A model generated the notes under the pieces. The model was not told the DNA's origin. It saw nothing but the letters and a program-made list of their open reading frames with translations, and searched no databases. The translations under genes were made by a program, and so were the position numbers. Source: Erythroxylum novogranatense (lineage: Eukaryota > Streptophyta > Magnoliopsida > Malpighiales > Erythroxylaceae). Taken from it: a stretch of 64,000 nt of DNA. How positions within the stretch are numbered: position 1 is the stretch's first letter; each line of letters starts with the position of its first letter. Below are positions 13,271-24,083 of the stretch, piece after piece. The stretch is taken from positions 91,396,977-91,460,976 of the forward strand of contig CM057226.1 of assembly GCA_029891385.1 (NCBI GenBank), in the 5' to 3' direction.

Positions 13271-13969
13271 TGGTTTGATTTGTATTAGTTGCCACTTATA
13301 CTGTTTTTTTAATCTTTTTGTAAAAAAAAAAAAAGAAAAGAAAGAAATTGGTGGGAAAGAAAACGTGGCAGACGATTTTGAATTATCTACTGTAGAGACT
13401 GGAACATTTGTCAGTGTTCTGTGCTTTTGTTGCTTTCCTTTTCTAGCTCATTTGGCTGCTGTTGATGACACGTAAGATAAGGGGATTCCTTAATTTTAAC
13501 CTTATCTATCGATTTCAAATTAACCTTATAATGTAAGTGTAACTGCAGACAATACAATCATTAGTTCATTACAATAAACTATAATGATTCTCTCTCCTTA
13601 CCATATTCACACATTGCATTGGTTTTTAAAAGGAAGCATATCATGTGTATACTGTTGCACTGATTAATCAAGCAGTTTGTTTGTATTGATTATTGAGAGA
13701 GAGGCAATTTTGAAATAACCGATAAAGTTGTTCTTTTGTGATTACGAAATTATAAGCTTATGTCACAAAATTAGTTTTTTTTTTCTAAAATTATAAAGAA
13801 AAAGTTGCATATATTACGACTCTTTCCGAAAGCTCACAAAATAGTTTACTTGTCATTCTCACAATATGCCCACTTTTCTCTCCGGAGCCAAGGCAAGGAA
13901 ACTTTGTGACTTCTATGTCAAAAACGGGTCCTTGTTATCATATTGACAGAGTCGTTTCTAACGTTTTAT
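13271..13969. other. Intergenic AT-rich sequence
   Basis: Upstream flank of CLF with an A-rich run near 13,321-13,345. There is no gene, RNA or transposon end that I can support. Distal CLF regulatory sequence could lie here. Confidence 0.5.
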
Positions 13970-15130
13970 AGGTCCTGAGCAAAATTTAAAAAAAATGTTT
14001 CAATAAATTGACAATATACAAATATGTAAATTTTAAAAGTATATTTTTTTATTAAAATTTAATATTCATACATAAGTGACTTAATTTATAAGTCTACATA
14101 CTCAACAAAATATTAAATGATCTTAACATTAGCTAATAATATCTTACAAATGTCAAGAATAATAAAATCACTAAAAATAATAACAAGAATAACAAAATAG
14201 TAATAACAACAATCGAACAACAATATTAGACTACAAAATACTAAGAGAATTGCACTAACAACACACACAGATGATCATGATTTATGAAAAAAAAAATCTC
14301 CATGCATTTCTAGATGCAAAGTCTTTAATAATCTTATCAAGATTAATATTATCTAACATATCTCGCTCGATACATAAAGTAGCTAAACCATTCAACCTTT
14401 CTTGTGACATTGATGATCTCAAGTAGGTTTTCAATAATTTTAACTATAAAAAACTTCTCTCAATTAATGCTGCAGTCACAGGTATAGTCAACAAAATTCG
14501 ATAAGTTATTGAAACATTTGGATAACAATCTGCAACTTTAACAAATTCTAAAATTTCAATTGAAGACATTAACTCTTTTGGCAAAGTCATTTACAACACT
14601 TTTAATTTAGAAAAAGATCATCTAAATCCACATCCGACACATTATCGTGAGAAAAAGTTATTGTAAAAATTAGTGCAACATTCTTTTAATTAGTTACCAT
14701 CTAACAACCTCAACTTCTTTTAATCAAATCAGAATCCAAAAATATTTTCAAATGTCATTAATTGTTCAAGTCTATTCTTCAACGAGGTAATTGCTATATC
14801 CACAATAACAAGAAAGTAATTAACTCTAAAAGAATCCTCAACCGATTGTATTTCTCCATCATAATAACTTTCATCAATTTATGAAAATGACCTACATCCA
14901 GAAATGTTTCATTCCTTCTCTGCGACCATTAATTAGCAATTAATGCTCTTCATCAATTAAAAGAGAGTTAATGTTAGTTTGGAAGCTGAAAAGATTAATT
15001 TGGAAGATGAAAAGATTGCATAGTTTTCATGATCTTCACCAAAATTGTTTCATTCATTCTTTGCAACCATTAATTAGCGTTTAATGCTCTTCATTTATTA
15101 AAAGAATGTTGGAAGTTAGAGAAGGTAGGC
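13970..15130 (-). pseudogene. hAT-family transposase remnant (C-terminal dimerisation domain)
   Basis: The minus-strand translation of about 14,285-14,537 gives the C-terminal hAT dimerisation domain of the plant ZMYM/DUF4371-like transposases. Landmarks are 'YRILLTIPVTAALIERSF' (family: YRILLTIPVTVASAERSFS), 'LKLLKTYLRSSMSQERLNGL' and 'DKIIKDFASRNAW'. At least one TAG falls inside the domain, replacing a residue after 'ERSF'. The surrounding 14,540-14,720 yields further broken transposase-like text. Beyond it, 15,120-15,180 contains an unusually GC-rich 'ggtgaggccctaggcaggtgt' type stretch. Terminal inverted repeats were not found. Inactive. Confidence 0.65.
14905..15118. repeat. Imperfect tandem duplication, ~141 bp period
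   Basis: A segment with 'gtttcattc', 'accattaattagc' and 'taatgctcttcat' occurs twice, 141 bp apart, inside the hAT remnant region. The copies differ by small indels, so the duplication is not recent. Confidence 0.6.
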
Positions 15131-15180
15131 CCCTAATGGGGTGAGGCCCTAGGCAGGTGTCCTGGCTACCCCTGCCTAGG

Positions 15181-16714
15181 GTCGGGATTGCATATTGATC
15201 GATTAGTTTTATTTAATGTACATTCTATTCTATAGAACTTTTAGCTACATAATCTATTTGCAAGTCGAGCCCTTTAGTATACAATGAGTGCATTCAACTT
15301 ATGCAATTTATTCAAATAAATTCTTGTTAAATATATTAGAGGCAGTAAGCATAAAAAACCATATTTGCTGAATCGATGTTGCTTAAGAGACATTTAAACA
15401 AATGTTTAGGTTTCCGTCATACATAATTATTGCAAGTAACACAATTTTCTTATACTAAAAGATATTATTTTTTTAATTTTTAGGCGACTATTGAAGATCA
15501 ATGTCTCTACCCAACATTCTCAATCACTAGTGTTACCTTCGATCAACTTCTCCATCACAATTTCCTTCCTTACGATTTTGCTCTAAATGTTCATACACAT
15601 ACGGAGATAATAGATCATGCCTATATCAATACATTTCGCTCTAAAAAAGTCCCTTAATTTCTTCTATCTCTTTGTCTATATATAACATAAAGATGATTCT
15701 TGTTATTTTGCATTAGAGTACATAAATCTTTATGCCTTGTCAAGTTCAGGATTAAGAACCATTAGTTAGTACATAGTAACATATATCAGACATTTCAAAC
15801 GCATTACATCTTAATAATGAATTATTGAGAGATCGTGCACCTAATATATACATATTGACAATGTATATGTAATAATTCACTAGCTACTTATTTAAAATAA
15901 ATTGTTTAATACACTAATAAAATTGTTGGAAGGTGTGGTAAAACCTTACCTCTCAAACTTGACAATACCCTCTCTCTTGTACTTGCTTTAAAAGTCCACC
16001 TTGTGTTCTAATGGCTCCAAGAAGCTTGAATTTCCCCTTTCTCAATTTTGTGAGCAGCTACTAGAGTTACTCATTCTAATTCACACCCTAAATCCTAAAC
16101 CTTGTGAATGGTGGCTCAAAAAGATAAGAACCTGAGGGAGAACTCAATATTTTTTGGGAGAGTCTTAAGTGTGAGAGGGAGAAGCTTTTGCATGTATTCT
16201 CTCTTTTGCAACTTATGCAAAGAAATAAAAAAGGATTAGACATTCCCACAAGTAACCACTTAGTTGTTAGCTTTGTCTTTTTTATAAGACTAAGCTTACT
16301 TGTCCACTTTGGTTTTCTTGTGCCAATATGGACACATTATATTATTTTGCTACATCTCCCACTTGTACACATTGGCAACAACATATGTTCCACTGGCAAC
16401 ACATGTTTGAGAAAGAACAACACATGTCTATACATAGTAACAAATGTTTTGTTCATAACAACTTATGCTTTATTTCTCAACCTCAAATATTCAATCCCAC
16501 TACCATACAGGAGGTGGAGCATGCAATCATTCGAGAAAGGTACCAATGAGGATCGTTACATTAAGTGATGGAGGGTCATCCAAGCTTGCAATTAAAGATA
16601 TGGAAGCCATGGGACTTGGAGAAAAACCATCAGGTGGAGTTGAGGTCCAAAAAGAGTCGGTTGAAGTCTTGGAGGAAGAAGAAGTTGGGCTGCACTTGTT
16701 CTTAAAGTTTCAGG
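15181..16714. other. No gene recognised; possible 5' flank of the Gypsy element
   Basis: Mostly AT-rich. A segment starting TGTTGGAAGG near 15,924 looks LTR-like, but I found no matching end and no target-site duplication. An open stretch near 16,549-16,788 (plus) begins 'MRIVTLSDGGSSKLAIKDME'. It is of unknown identity and runs into the likely 5' LTR, so it is probably element-derived. Confidence 0.4.
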
Positions 16715-17706
16715 TGATGTTGAGCCCATTTGGTGACTTCAAAGCTTGTGTTTTTGCACCTAATCATACTGAGTTGTTCGAAGCCTAGGATGATTTTATC
16801 ACATTTAACTTGGGCTTACTTTGGTCTAATTTAACTAGAATTTGGTTTGATATAAAGACTTGTTTTAATTTCTGTTTTATCTTGGCCCGGATTTGTTATT
16901 TTGACCCGATTTAATGACTTGTTTGGTTTGTTTTATTTTAGTTATTTTGTAAGACTTTTATTATAGGTTTTATTTCTTTTTTAATGAGCTAAAAACTGAA
17001 GAATAGGAAAGGTGAGGAGCTGACTTTGTGGCTGCCCATTTGTTTCCTATTTCAACTCATTTTGTTTCCTATTCAATGGCATTCAGAAAAAGATAAGGAA
17101 AAGTCGAGATTTTTCTCTCAATCTTTTGGCAAGGAATTGTCTGGGTTTTGATTGTTTTTTCCCAAAGAACAATCATTGGGTTTGATTATTTTCTGAAAAT
17201 AATCAAAAGGGCTTGTTTGTTTGCCGAAAATATTCAATCGTTTGTGTTGTGTGATTTCCAAAATTTTGTCCAAGTTCCAATTTATTTTTCCAGTTCCTAC
17301 TTGTTGTATTCATCAAATCAAAAATTTTCCTTCTTCAAGTTTGTTCCTCACATCCTAAATTAAAAATCTCCAGAAGACATCTTCACCCAATTCGAACCCC
17401 AGCCTCCTCAAAATTTTCGATTTCCTCATCTGCCTTCATTCTACCGCCCAGATTAACATGTCACTACTAAATCCACTATAACTCAATCATTCCTTATCCG
17501 ATTAATCCAATTCTTGCATCTAAATTGTATTTCACAAAATGTTATACAACTTTTATTCTTTCCTGGAAACCTAATTCCCAGCCGATTAACCCAGAAACGT
17601 CTTCAAAGTTACTGTTCCAGTTTTACCTGATAAAAACTAAATTGCCCAAAACTTTTCCAATAACCACCAGACCCTATTTCGATCACTTTCAGGCTATTCC
17701 ACCACC
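16715..17706 (+). mobile_element. Probable 5' LTR of the Gypsy element (boundaries approximate)
   Basis: The sequence immediately before a degenerate tRNA-Met primer site (17,712) and the gag start must contain the 5' LTR. It ends '...ccaccacca', so the CA terminus is plausible. A TG start at 16,715 is one candidate only. The matching 3' LTR is absent because the element is truncated, so neither boundary nor a TSD can be confirmed. Confidence 0.3.
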
Positions 17707-17711
17707 ATTAT

Positions 17712-17723
17712 TGATATCAGAGA
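17712..17723 (+). other. Degenerate primer-binding site of the Gypsy element
   Basis: TGATATCAGAGA differs from the initiator tRNA-Met site TGGTATCAGAGC at two positions. It lies about 45 bp before the gag start, the normal arrangement for plant LTR elements. Confidence 0.5.
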
Positions 17724-17756
17724 ACAGGTTCTGAGTTGTGTCTTAGGTTCCCACAC

Positions 17757-18840
17757 ATGTCTGGGCCAACTCAAAGCGATATGGATAAAATTATGGCCAA
17801 ATTGGAGGAGATGAGCATCCAAATGGCTAGTTTTGAGGTTTTCCTCAAGGAGACCGTTGCGGCCAAAGCCAAGGAGGCTGCATATGCTCCGTTGGGTTTT
17901 TTTTCAGCTCCTAGTGGTTCTTCACAACCTGTCCAAAATGTGGAGGAGCCACTTGATGATGAGGTAAACAAATCTAAATTTGACGAAAGTCTAAGAATTG
18001 AAAGTTTTGCTCCACGAAGGAGAGGTCGAGGTCCTTATCGTGGAGGCCGTTTAGCACCTGTTATTAATGTAGTACAACCGAGAGTGGATAGACATGATGA
18101 TTTGAATATCAAGATAGACATTCCGGAGTTTCATGGTAAAATTAATGCGGATGTGTATTTTGAGTAGGTGTCTGCCGTAGAGAGGATTTTTGAGCTCAAG
18201 GATATTCCGGATGAAAAAAGAGTGAAACTTGTGGCTATGAAATTCAAGAGTTATGCCGCTTTATGGTGGGATAACATACAAAAGAAGAGAGTTAGGGCCG
18301 GTTTGCCTAGGATTTCTACATGGGACCGGATGAAGGTTGAACTTGAAGAAACATTTGTGCCTCCTCAATATAGGCAACAAATGTTGGACAAGATGATGGG
18401 TTTGAAGCAAAATAGAAGACCGGTTGAAGACTATGTCATGGAGTTTGAACAATATTTGTTGAAGTGTGGTTTAGAGGAGAGTGAGGAGATCATACTTGCT
18501 CGGTTTGTTAGAGGCCTTGATTTGGAGTTACAAAACTTTGTTAAAGTGTACCCATTTGACTATTTGAGTGAAGAAAAGAGGCTAGCTTTTCGGGAAGAAA
18601 TCAACTTGAAGACAACCAAACCGAAACCAAGCCAAACTTTCCCACAAAAAGCCAACACTCACCAAGTCCCATTTAGGACGAGTCCCACCTCACCACAAAT
18701 ACCACAAAACACTCCAAAAAATCACCCCAAAGCCAAACACAATCACAACCGAGAGCCACTAATCCAAATTCACCATCAAACTTCACTCATAAATACTACA
18801 ATCAAAGAACTCCATAAAATAGTCAAAACCAAGCTTAGAT
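17757..18840 (+). pseudogene. Ty3/Gypsy gag, first part (nonsense mutation; cut by insertion)
   Basis: Retrotransposon Gag of the plant Gypsy type, the capsid protein that packages element RNA in cytoplasmic particles. The translation includes 'DIPEFHGKINADVYFE', then an in-frame TAG at 18,165-18,167 where the family has Trp, followed by 'AALWWDNIQKKRVRAG' and 'ETFVPPQYRQQMLDKMMGLK' of the core gag domain. A Pro/Thr/Asn-rich linker leads towards the zinc knuckle. The frame is then interrupted at 18,840 by a 4.65 kb LTR element and resumes at 23,494 after the duplicated target site. I chose the ATG at 17,757 (MSGPTQSD) rather than the one seven codons upstream because it fits gag N-termini better. 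Confidence 0.8.
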
Positions 18841-20070
18841 TGTAACACCCAAATACCACCTGGGAGGATATGTGGATGCCACCCAATACAGGACAAACAA
18901 AGCAAAACGTTTCAACACATGCATTTTTAAAAACTAAACGTAACACACATATAATACATCTCATAATTTCAGAAACAAATCGAAAGAATATTTACAGGCC
19001 CAAACAAACCAAACAAAATACATATTCGAGTGACACAAAAACTCTGACTCCTTTGGCCACTACTGTTGACTTGTCTCAGTCCTTAATTTCTTTGCTCTGT
19101 ACCTACACGGGGCAAATCCACCGTGCTAAGCTTATAGCTTAGTGAGTAATCATTTATCTAATTTAACCAATTTCTTTTCACATTAACGATATAAGCATGC
19201 ATTCAGAGATTAATAATCAGGCAAAATGCACTTCAGAACAGATCGCCTTTTAATGTTGGGTCCGTGTTTTGCGTTGGGCCCGTGTTTTGCGTACCTCAGT
19301 ACCTCAAGTTTGCACGCGATCCAACCTCAAGGTTGCACGCGACCACAATCTAACAAATCAAAAGTCCATAAAACAGAAGTGGGTAACGAGACTTTTCAGA
19401 AGACCAAAATCTCGACACCGAAGTGTCCATATCAGAAACCAAAGGCTCGACACCGAAGTGTCCATATCAAAAGACACCGAAGTGTCACAGAAGACCGAAG
19501 TCTCGACACCGAATTGTCCATATCAGAAGCCAAAGGCTCGACACCGAAGTGTCACAGAAGCGCTACAGACCCTTCTAGGCATGCCTATTTATCCACAACT
19601 CGGACAGAACAAATCAGTTCAGACATTTCATGTGCAATAACATTAGCACTTCAATAACATAATCATACAACAATTACCTTGGACGTTCATTGTTCGGAAC
19701 AGTACACAATCAGTACAGCACACATGAGCACTCGGACATTCATTGTCCGGAACAGAACACAATTCAGTACAGAACAACTCAAAGTGAGACCATCCAGGGT
19801 CTCTTATACTGATTTTACAAATTCCGTCATAAAAGATGACTGCCAAATAAGTGTTCCAAAAATACTCCATACGTCACCAATAATTTCTAAAAATCATTGA
19901 AGTCTCCAAAAATTACTAAAAATTATCTTAATATTGTCCGAATCAATCTGAAATTTCATTTTACCAATGTACCCGGAAATACCATGAATGCATGCCAAAA
20001 TATCAAAGAGACAGAACATAAATCGGACTAAATTTGCTTAATATGCTAACCCCTAATTTGGGGTGTTACA
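18841..20070 (-). repeat. 3' LTR of the LARD-like element
   Basis: Direct repeat of 22,268-23,488. About 19,405-19,560 holds several copies of the small inverted repeat GACACCGAAGTGTC (stem GACAC/GTGTC, loop CGAA), spaced by 'catatcag' type linkers. Most of the LTR is nearly identical to its partner, but differences cluster in the hairpin zone and near 19,690-19,730. Confidence 0.95.
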
Positions 20071-20084
20071 ACTCTTCCCTCCTT
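20071..20084 (-). other. Polypurine tract of the LARD-like element
   Basis: The minus-strand reading is AAGGAGGGAAGAGT, directly adjoining the TGTAACACCC start of the 3' LTR. This is where plus-strand DNA synthesis would be primed. Confidence 0.8.
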
Positions 20085-20132
20085 AAGGAATTTCGTCCTC
20101 GAAATTCATATCTGATCCGAATATTTTATACC

Positions 20133-20226
20133 TCTAACGGCTATTAACGATAAAAAACGGCTAGTTTCTAACGGTCATAAACGGTTATCAACGGCTAGTG
20201 AACAGTACCAAAATGGTCTATAAATA
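20133..20226 (+). promoter_or_regulatory. MSA/AACGG-rich promoter with TATA box, antisense to the element
   Basis: Two perfect matches to the M-phase-specific activator consensus YCYAACGGYYA lie at 20,133-20,143 (TCTAACGGCTA) and 20,167-20,177 (TCTAACGGTCA). Further AACGG cores start at 20,156, 20,180 and 20,190, giving five cores spaced 20, 14, 10 and 10 bp. A strong TATA box TATAAATA follows at 20,219-20,226. In plants, MSA elements bind three-repeat MYB factors and drive G2/M expression. Function here is inferred from sequence only. The promoter points opposite to the retrotransposon's own transcription. Confidence 0.6.
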
Positions 20227-20313
20227 GAAACTACTTCTTCCTCATTTACTTCATCCCTCCACATTCTTTCTTACTTACCTTAAACTTTCTTCTAGACGAA
20301 ACCAAAGTTCAAA

Positions 20314-20481
20314 ATGTTATCCGCTATCGCATGCTTTGGTATACTTCTTATCATTATGTATCTTTATCTCGTTCTTAGTATTAATTTTGAGCTACGTGAA
20401 GCTCGCACTTTTTTTGTCTTCTTAGCATTTTCTATGATCCTTATGTTGCTTATTGGCATAGCCTTTGAGCAAGGCATGTAA
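20314..20481 (+). CDS. 55-residue two-helix membrane microprotein ORF
   Basis: ATG at 20,314 in an A-rich plant-type context (tcaaaATG), about 90 bp after the TATA box, and TAA at 20,479-20,481. The product begins MLSAIACFGILLIIMYLYLV, has a short polar link (NFELREART), then a second hydrophobic stretch (FFVFLAFSMILMLLIGIA) and ends FEQGM. It would be a hairpin of two transmembrane helices with a charged loop. I recognise no family. It is antisense within an LTR element that otherwise lacks coding capacity. An AATAAA follows 26 bp after the stop. It may be a captured host small ORF, an element-encoded accessory gene, or chance; the aligned promoter, ORF and polyadenylation signal argue against pure chance. 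Confidence 0.45.
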   Translation: MLSAIACFGILLIIMYLYLVLSINFELREARTFFVFLAFSMILMLLIGIAFEQGM

Positions 20482-20506
20482 CTTTTTTTTTTCGTCGTAA
20501 TGGAAA

Positions 20507-20512
20507 AATAAA
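20507..20512 (+). terminator. AATAAA polyadenylation signal of the mini-gene
   Basis: Canonical AATAAA 26 bp downstream of the 55-codon ORF stop, preceded by a T-rich run. Such a signal is frequent by chance in AT-rich DNA; the position is what makes it suggestive. Confidence 0.35.
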
Positions 20513-22250
20513 TGTGTTGCTCTCTATTTCGTCGTCATTGTGATGAGGGATTGATACCTCACTTCATTTGTGGAAAAATGTCCAATAGGATACTCAATAT
20601 GTTCACTTTTACTTTCGGAATCAATAACGCCAATATCAAATCCTATTCTACCTCGTACCAAATGCATCTAATACCACCAAATATCATCGCAAAGCACTAT
20701 AGTCACAAAACCAATGTTTCTTCACATAGTTACATAATCATACCACCATCGGTCAAAAGGTTCAATTCATATCGTGCGATCGTTAATCTCATCTTTCACG
20801 TATTCCCTCTTATAAAATCACGCAACAATGTGATCAAAGAAACCTAATATCTGATATCATCAATTTGTTGGATCGATTTATAATTAATCACTTTTCTTCT
20901 CTCATTTCCTTCTCATATATATTTCTCAATCTCTTCCCAATTCCTTGATTCTTATATCAAATATTTCATCAATAGTCTTTAAACATTTACGCAAGTCAAT
21001 GGTCCACTTCTATGGACCAAAGTCAAACATCAAGTCATCTCATCTTTCAAAATTTGAATCTCTCACAAGCATACCTTCATCAAGAATTTCTACTCTCTAA
21101 ATTCAATCTTAAATCGAACAAACAATGTAACGCTACTAATATGTATCCTCCAAGTATTTCTTATTTCATCTCACACATGAATATCTGAAAGCCATTCATC
21201 AAATTTGATCATGAAAATTCTCCTTTCAATTTCCATTACTTATCACCTTAATCAAACAATCCATTTACATTTCTATCACATTTCTCTAATTCCATCTTCC
21301 TAAACCTAATGCCCATCTTTTTCATTCAGTCCTTTTTCTCTTTCGTCCAACTTATTCCCAATCATATTCTTTTCCTTTTGGCATCAAATTTGTCTTACTC
21401 CCAAACTCACTTCTTATTCTTATTCTTATCTTAACCCGATTTTTACCACAAATCGGGCAGCATAACGACTGTATTTTGACAGCCCACAAATCTGCAATGA
21501 TAAAACACACTTCTAAAATTCTCACACAATAACCAGAATCATCGGACCTCCCGTCCGGAATCCAAACATCATCAACAACGCACTTCTATACCTAACACTT
21601 CAATAGACTCAACTCTCAATACCCAATGCATCGATACCATAGCACAATATTGATATCGTATTCCATAATATAAATGCATTACATCATTATTTGTCATAGC
21701 TAACTAGATATTATTTCCCACTTCTAAATAGTCACAACTTTCATTTTCCCTTATTCAGATAGATCAGCATGCTTATTTGACATCTCAGCTTCCTGAGCTA
21801 ATCAAACTCGTACTTCCTAGATGTACTGTCATAGATTTCATTACGAACCTAAATCCATATACGTTTGCTAGTCTATTCAACTTCCCTTATCTGACTCTCA
21901 TATTGATCTGACTCCAATATTCACAGCTAATTCGTTCCATACTCATTAATTCCTTCTTGTCCCAACATATATCATCTCCGTACACCATAACATCATTCGC
22001 CAAGCAACCAGTACACTCAGAATAATTTCATCTTACTTGACTATGCTCTCAATCAATTCAGAAACTTACGATCCGTCAAATTCTACTATCGAACCCATTG
22101 TTAAAATCGACATACCTCATCAACAGCCTTGTGAAATCTTTCCATACGTAAAACCAAACATGGGACAAACTGCATTAGGCCAAAACACAACTTAGACACT
22201 CAGCTGAAAACAATAGGCAAGCCGTGGTTAAATCAGAACCGCCTAAACTT
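20513..22250. other. Interior of the LARD-like element, no coding capacity
   Basis: Pyrimidine-rich on the plus strand, with many TCATC/TTCC runs. There is no gag, protease, reverse transcriptase or integrase signature in any frame. The plus-strand open stretch at 20,512-20,847 lacks protein character. Confidence 0.7.
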
Positions 22251-22262
22251 GCTCTGATACCA
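22251..22262 (-). other. Primer-binding site, tRNA-Met (initiator) type
   Basis: Perfect TGGTATCAGAGC on the minus strand, five bases inside the 5' LTR (22,268-23,488). It establishes the minus orientation of the element. Confidence 0.95.
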
Positions 22263-22267
22263 AAAGA

Positions 22268-23488
22268 TGTAACACCCAAATACCCCCTGGGAGGATATGT
22301 GGATGCCACCCAATACAGGACAAACAAAGCAAAACGTTTCACACATGCATTTTTAAAAACTAAACGTAACACACATATAATACATCTCATAATTTCAGAA
22401 ACAAATCGAAAGAATATTTACAGGCCCAAACAAACCAAACAAAATACATATTCGAGTGACACAAAAACTCTGACTCCTTTGGCCACTGCGGTTGACTTGT
22501 CCCAGTCCTTAATCTCTTTGCTCTGTACCTACACGGGGCAAATCCACCGTGCTAAACTTATAGCTTAGTGAGTAATCATTTATCTAATTTAACCAATTTC
22601 TTTTCACATTAACGATATAAGCATGCATTCAGAGATTAATAATCGTGCAAAATGCACTTCGCAGATCGCCTTTTAATGTTGGGTCCGTGTTTTGCGTTGG
22701 GCTCGTGTTTTGCGTACCTCAGTACCTCAAGTTTGCACGCGATCCAACCTCAAGGTTGCACGCGACCACAACCCAACAAATCAAAAGTCCATAAAACAGA
22801 AGTGGGTAATGAGACTTTTCAGAAGACCAAAATCTCGACACCGAAGTGTCCATATCAGAAACCAAAGGCTCGACACCGAAGTGTCCATATCAAAAGACAC
22901 CAAGTGTCACAGAAGATCAAGTCTCGACATCAAGTGTCCATATCAAGTCAAAGGCTCGACACGAAGTGTCATGAAGCGCTTCTGAGACCCTTCTAGCATG
23001 CCTATTTACCCACAACTCGGACAGAACAAATCAGTTCAGACATTTCATGTGCAATAACATTAGCACTTCAATAACATAATCATACAACAATTACCTCGGA
23101 CGTTCATTGTCCTAATAAAGACACAATCAAGACAAAGACATATGAGCACTCGGACATTCATTGTCCGGAACAGAACACAATTCAGTACAGAACAACTCAA
23201 AGTGAGACCGTCCCGGGTCTCTTATACTGATTTTACAAATTCCGTCATAAAAGATGACTGCCAAATAAGTGTTCCAAAAATACTCCATACGTCACCAATA
23301 ATTTCTAAAAATCATTGAAGTCTCCAAAAATTACTAAAAATTATCTTAATATTGTCCGAATCAATATGAAATTTTATTTTACCAATGTACCCGGAAATAC
23401 CATGAATGCATGCCAAAATATCAAAGAGACAGAACATAAATCGGACTAAATTTGCTTAATATGCTAACCCCTAATTTAGGGTGTTACA
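22268..23488 (-). repeat. 5' LTR of the LARD-like element
   Basis: Partner of 18,841-20,070, with matching termini. The hairpin units at about 22,835-22,980 are altered compared with the other LTR: CACCGAAGTG becomes CACCAAGTG and similar, with short losses, while the flanking sequence stays almost identical. Confidence 0.95.
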
Positions 23489-24083
23489 TAGATGCTTTAA
23501 GTGTCAAGGATATGGCTATTTCCAATCCGAATGCCCCAACCGAACCATCATGACCATTCAAGAAATGGAGGCCATTGATTAAGAAGTTGAATTGGAGATG
23601 GAGAATGCACTTTTTGGGGAGTTTGTTGATGAGGCTGAAACAAAGGAGATTGAAGCCGAGTATGCTCATAGTGAAAACATTGAGGCCGAGATGTTGGTGA
23701 TTTGTAGATTGTTGAATAGTGAGCATGGAGGAGAAGATTGGAGGAGGAAATCCCTCTTTCACACTCATTGCATAACCGATGGTAAGAAGTGTAAGGTAGT
23801 AGTTGATAGTGGTGCTTGTGAGAACGTTGTGTCAAATAAGATGGTTGATAAGTTGAAGCTCAAAACCGAGCCCATCCTAAATCCATACAAGCTCACTTGG
23901 TTGGACAAGAAGCATGAGATAAAAGTCCAAAGAAGATGTTTGGTGCCTTTTGCTATAGGTGGCTACAAAGATGAAGTTTGGTGCCATGTAATTCCCATGA
24001 GTACTTGCCACCTGCTCTTCGGAAGGCCTTGGCTATTTGTTAGAGATGTAGCCATCAAGGAAGGGAAAATACATACACTTTAG
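23489..24083 (+). pseudogene. Gypsy gag zinc knuckle and aspartic protease
   Basis: Directly after the duplicated target site, the gag frame resumes with a CCHC-type zinc knuckle (CxxC then 'QSEC'). A linker and then the retropepsin domain follow, with the catalytic triplet in 'VVDSGACENVVSNKMVDKL' (about 23,800-23,860) and the flap-side 'LLFGRPWLF' motif. The protease matures Gag-Pol. A frameshift near 24,083 separates it from the reverse transcriptase. Without the 18,841-23,488 insertion the knuckle is in frame with the upstream gag. Confidence 0.85.

Larger units (their letters stand above)
18841..23488 (-). mobile_element. Complete non-autonomous LTR retrotransposon (LARD-like), 4,648 bp
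   Basis: Two LTRs of 1,230 and 1,221 bp start TGTAACACCC and end GGGTGTTACA (minus-strand reading). They flank a 2,197 bp interior. A perfect tRNA-Met site TGGTATCAGAGC (minus) at 22,251-22,262 fixes the orientation. A purine tract AAGGAGGGAAGAG abuts the other LTR. The 5 bp target duplication TAGAT is perfect at 18,836-18,840 and 23,489-23,493. No gag or pol can be found, so it must be mobilised in trans. It landed in the zinc-knuckle region of an older Gypsy gag. The interior carries an antisense mini-gene (see 20,133-20,512). Confidence 0.95.

Noticed and set aside
15924..16561. A TGTTGG...TTACA segment as a separate solo LTR
   Set aside because: No target-site duplication and no second copy of these ends in the window.
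19405..19560. CRISPR-like regular repeats
   Set aside because: Units are self-complementary, unevenly spaced, lie inside a plant LTR and are duplicated in the partner LTR; no cas genes and a eukaryotic context.
20512..20847. Second ORF of the antisense mini-gene
   Set aside because: Composition resembles translated AT/TC-rich DNA, and it starts after the AATAAA signal.
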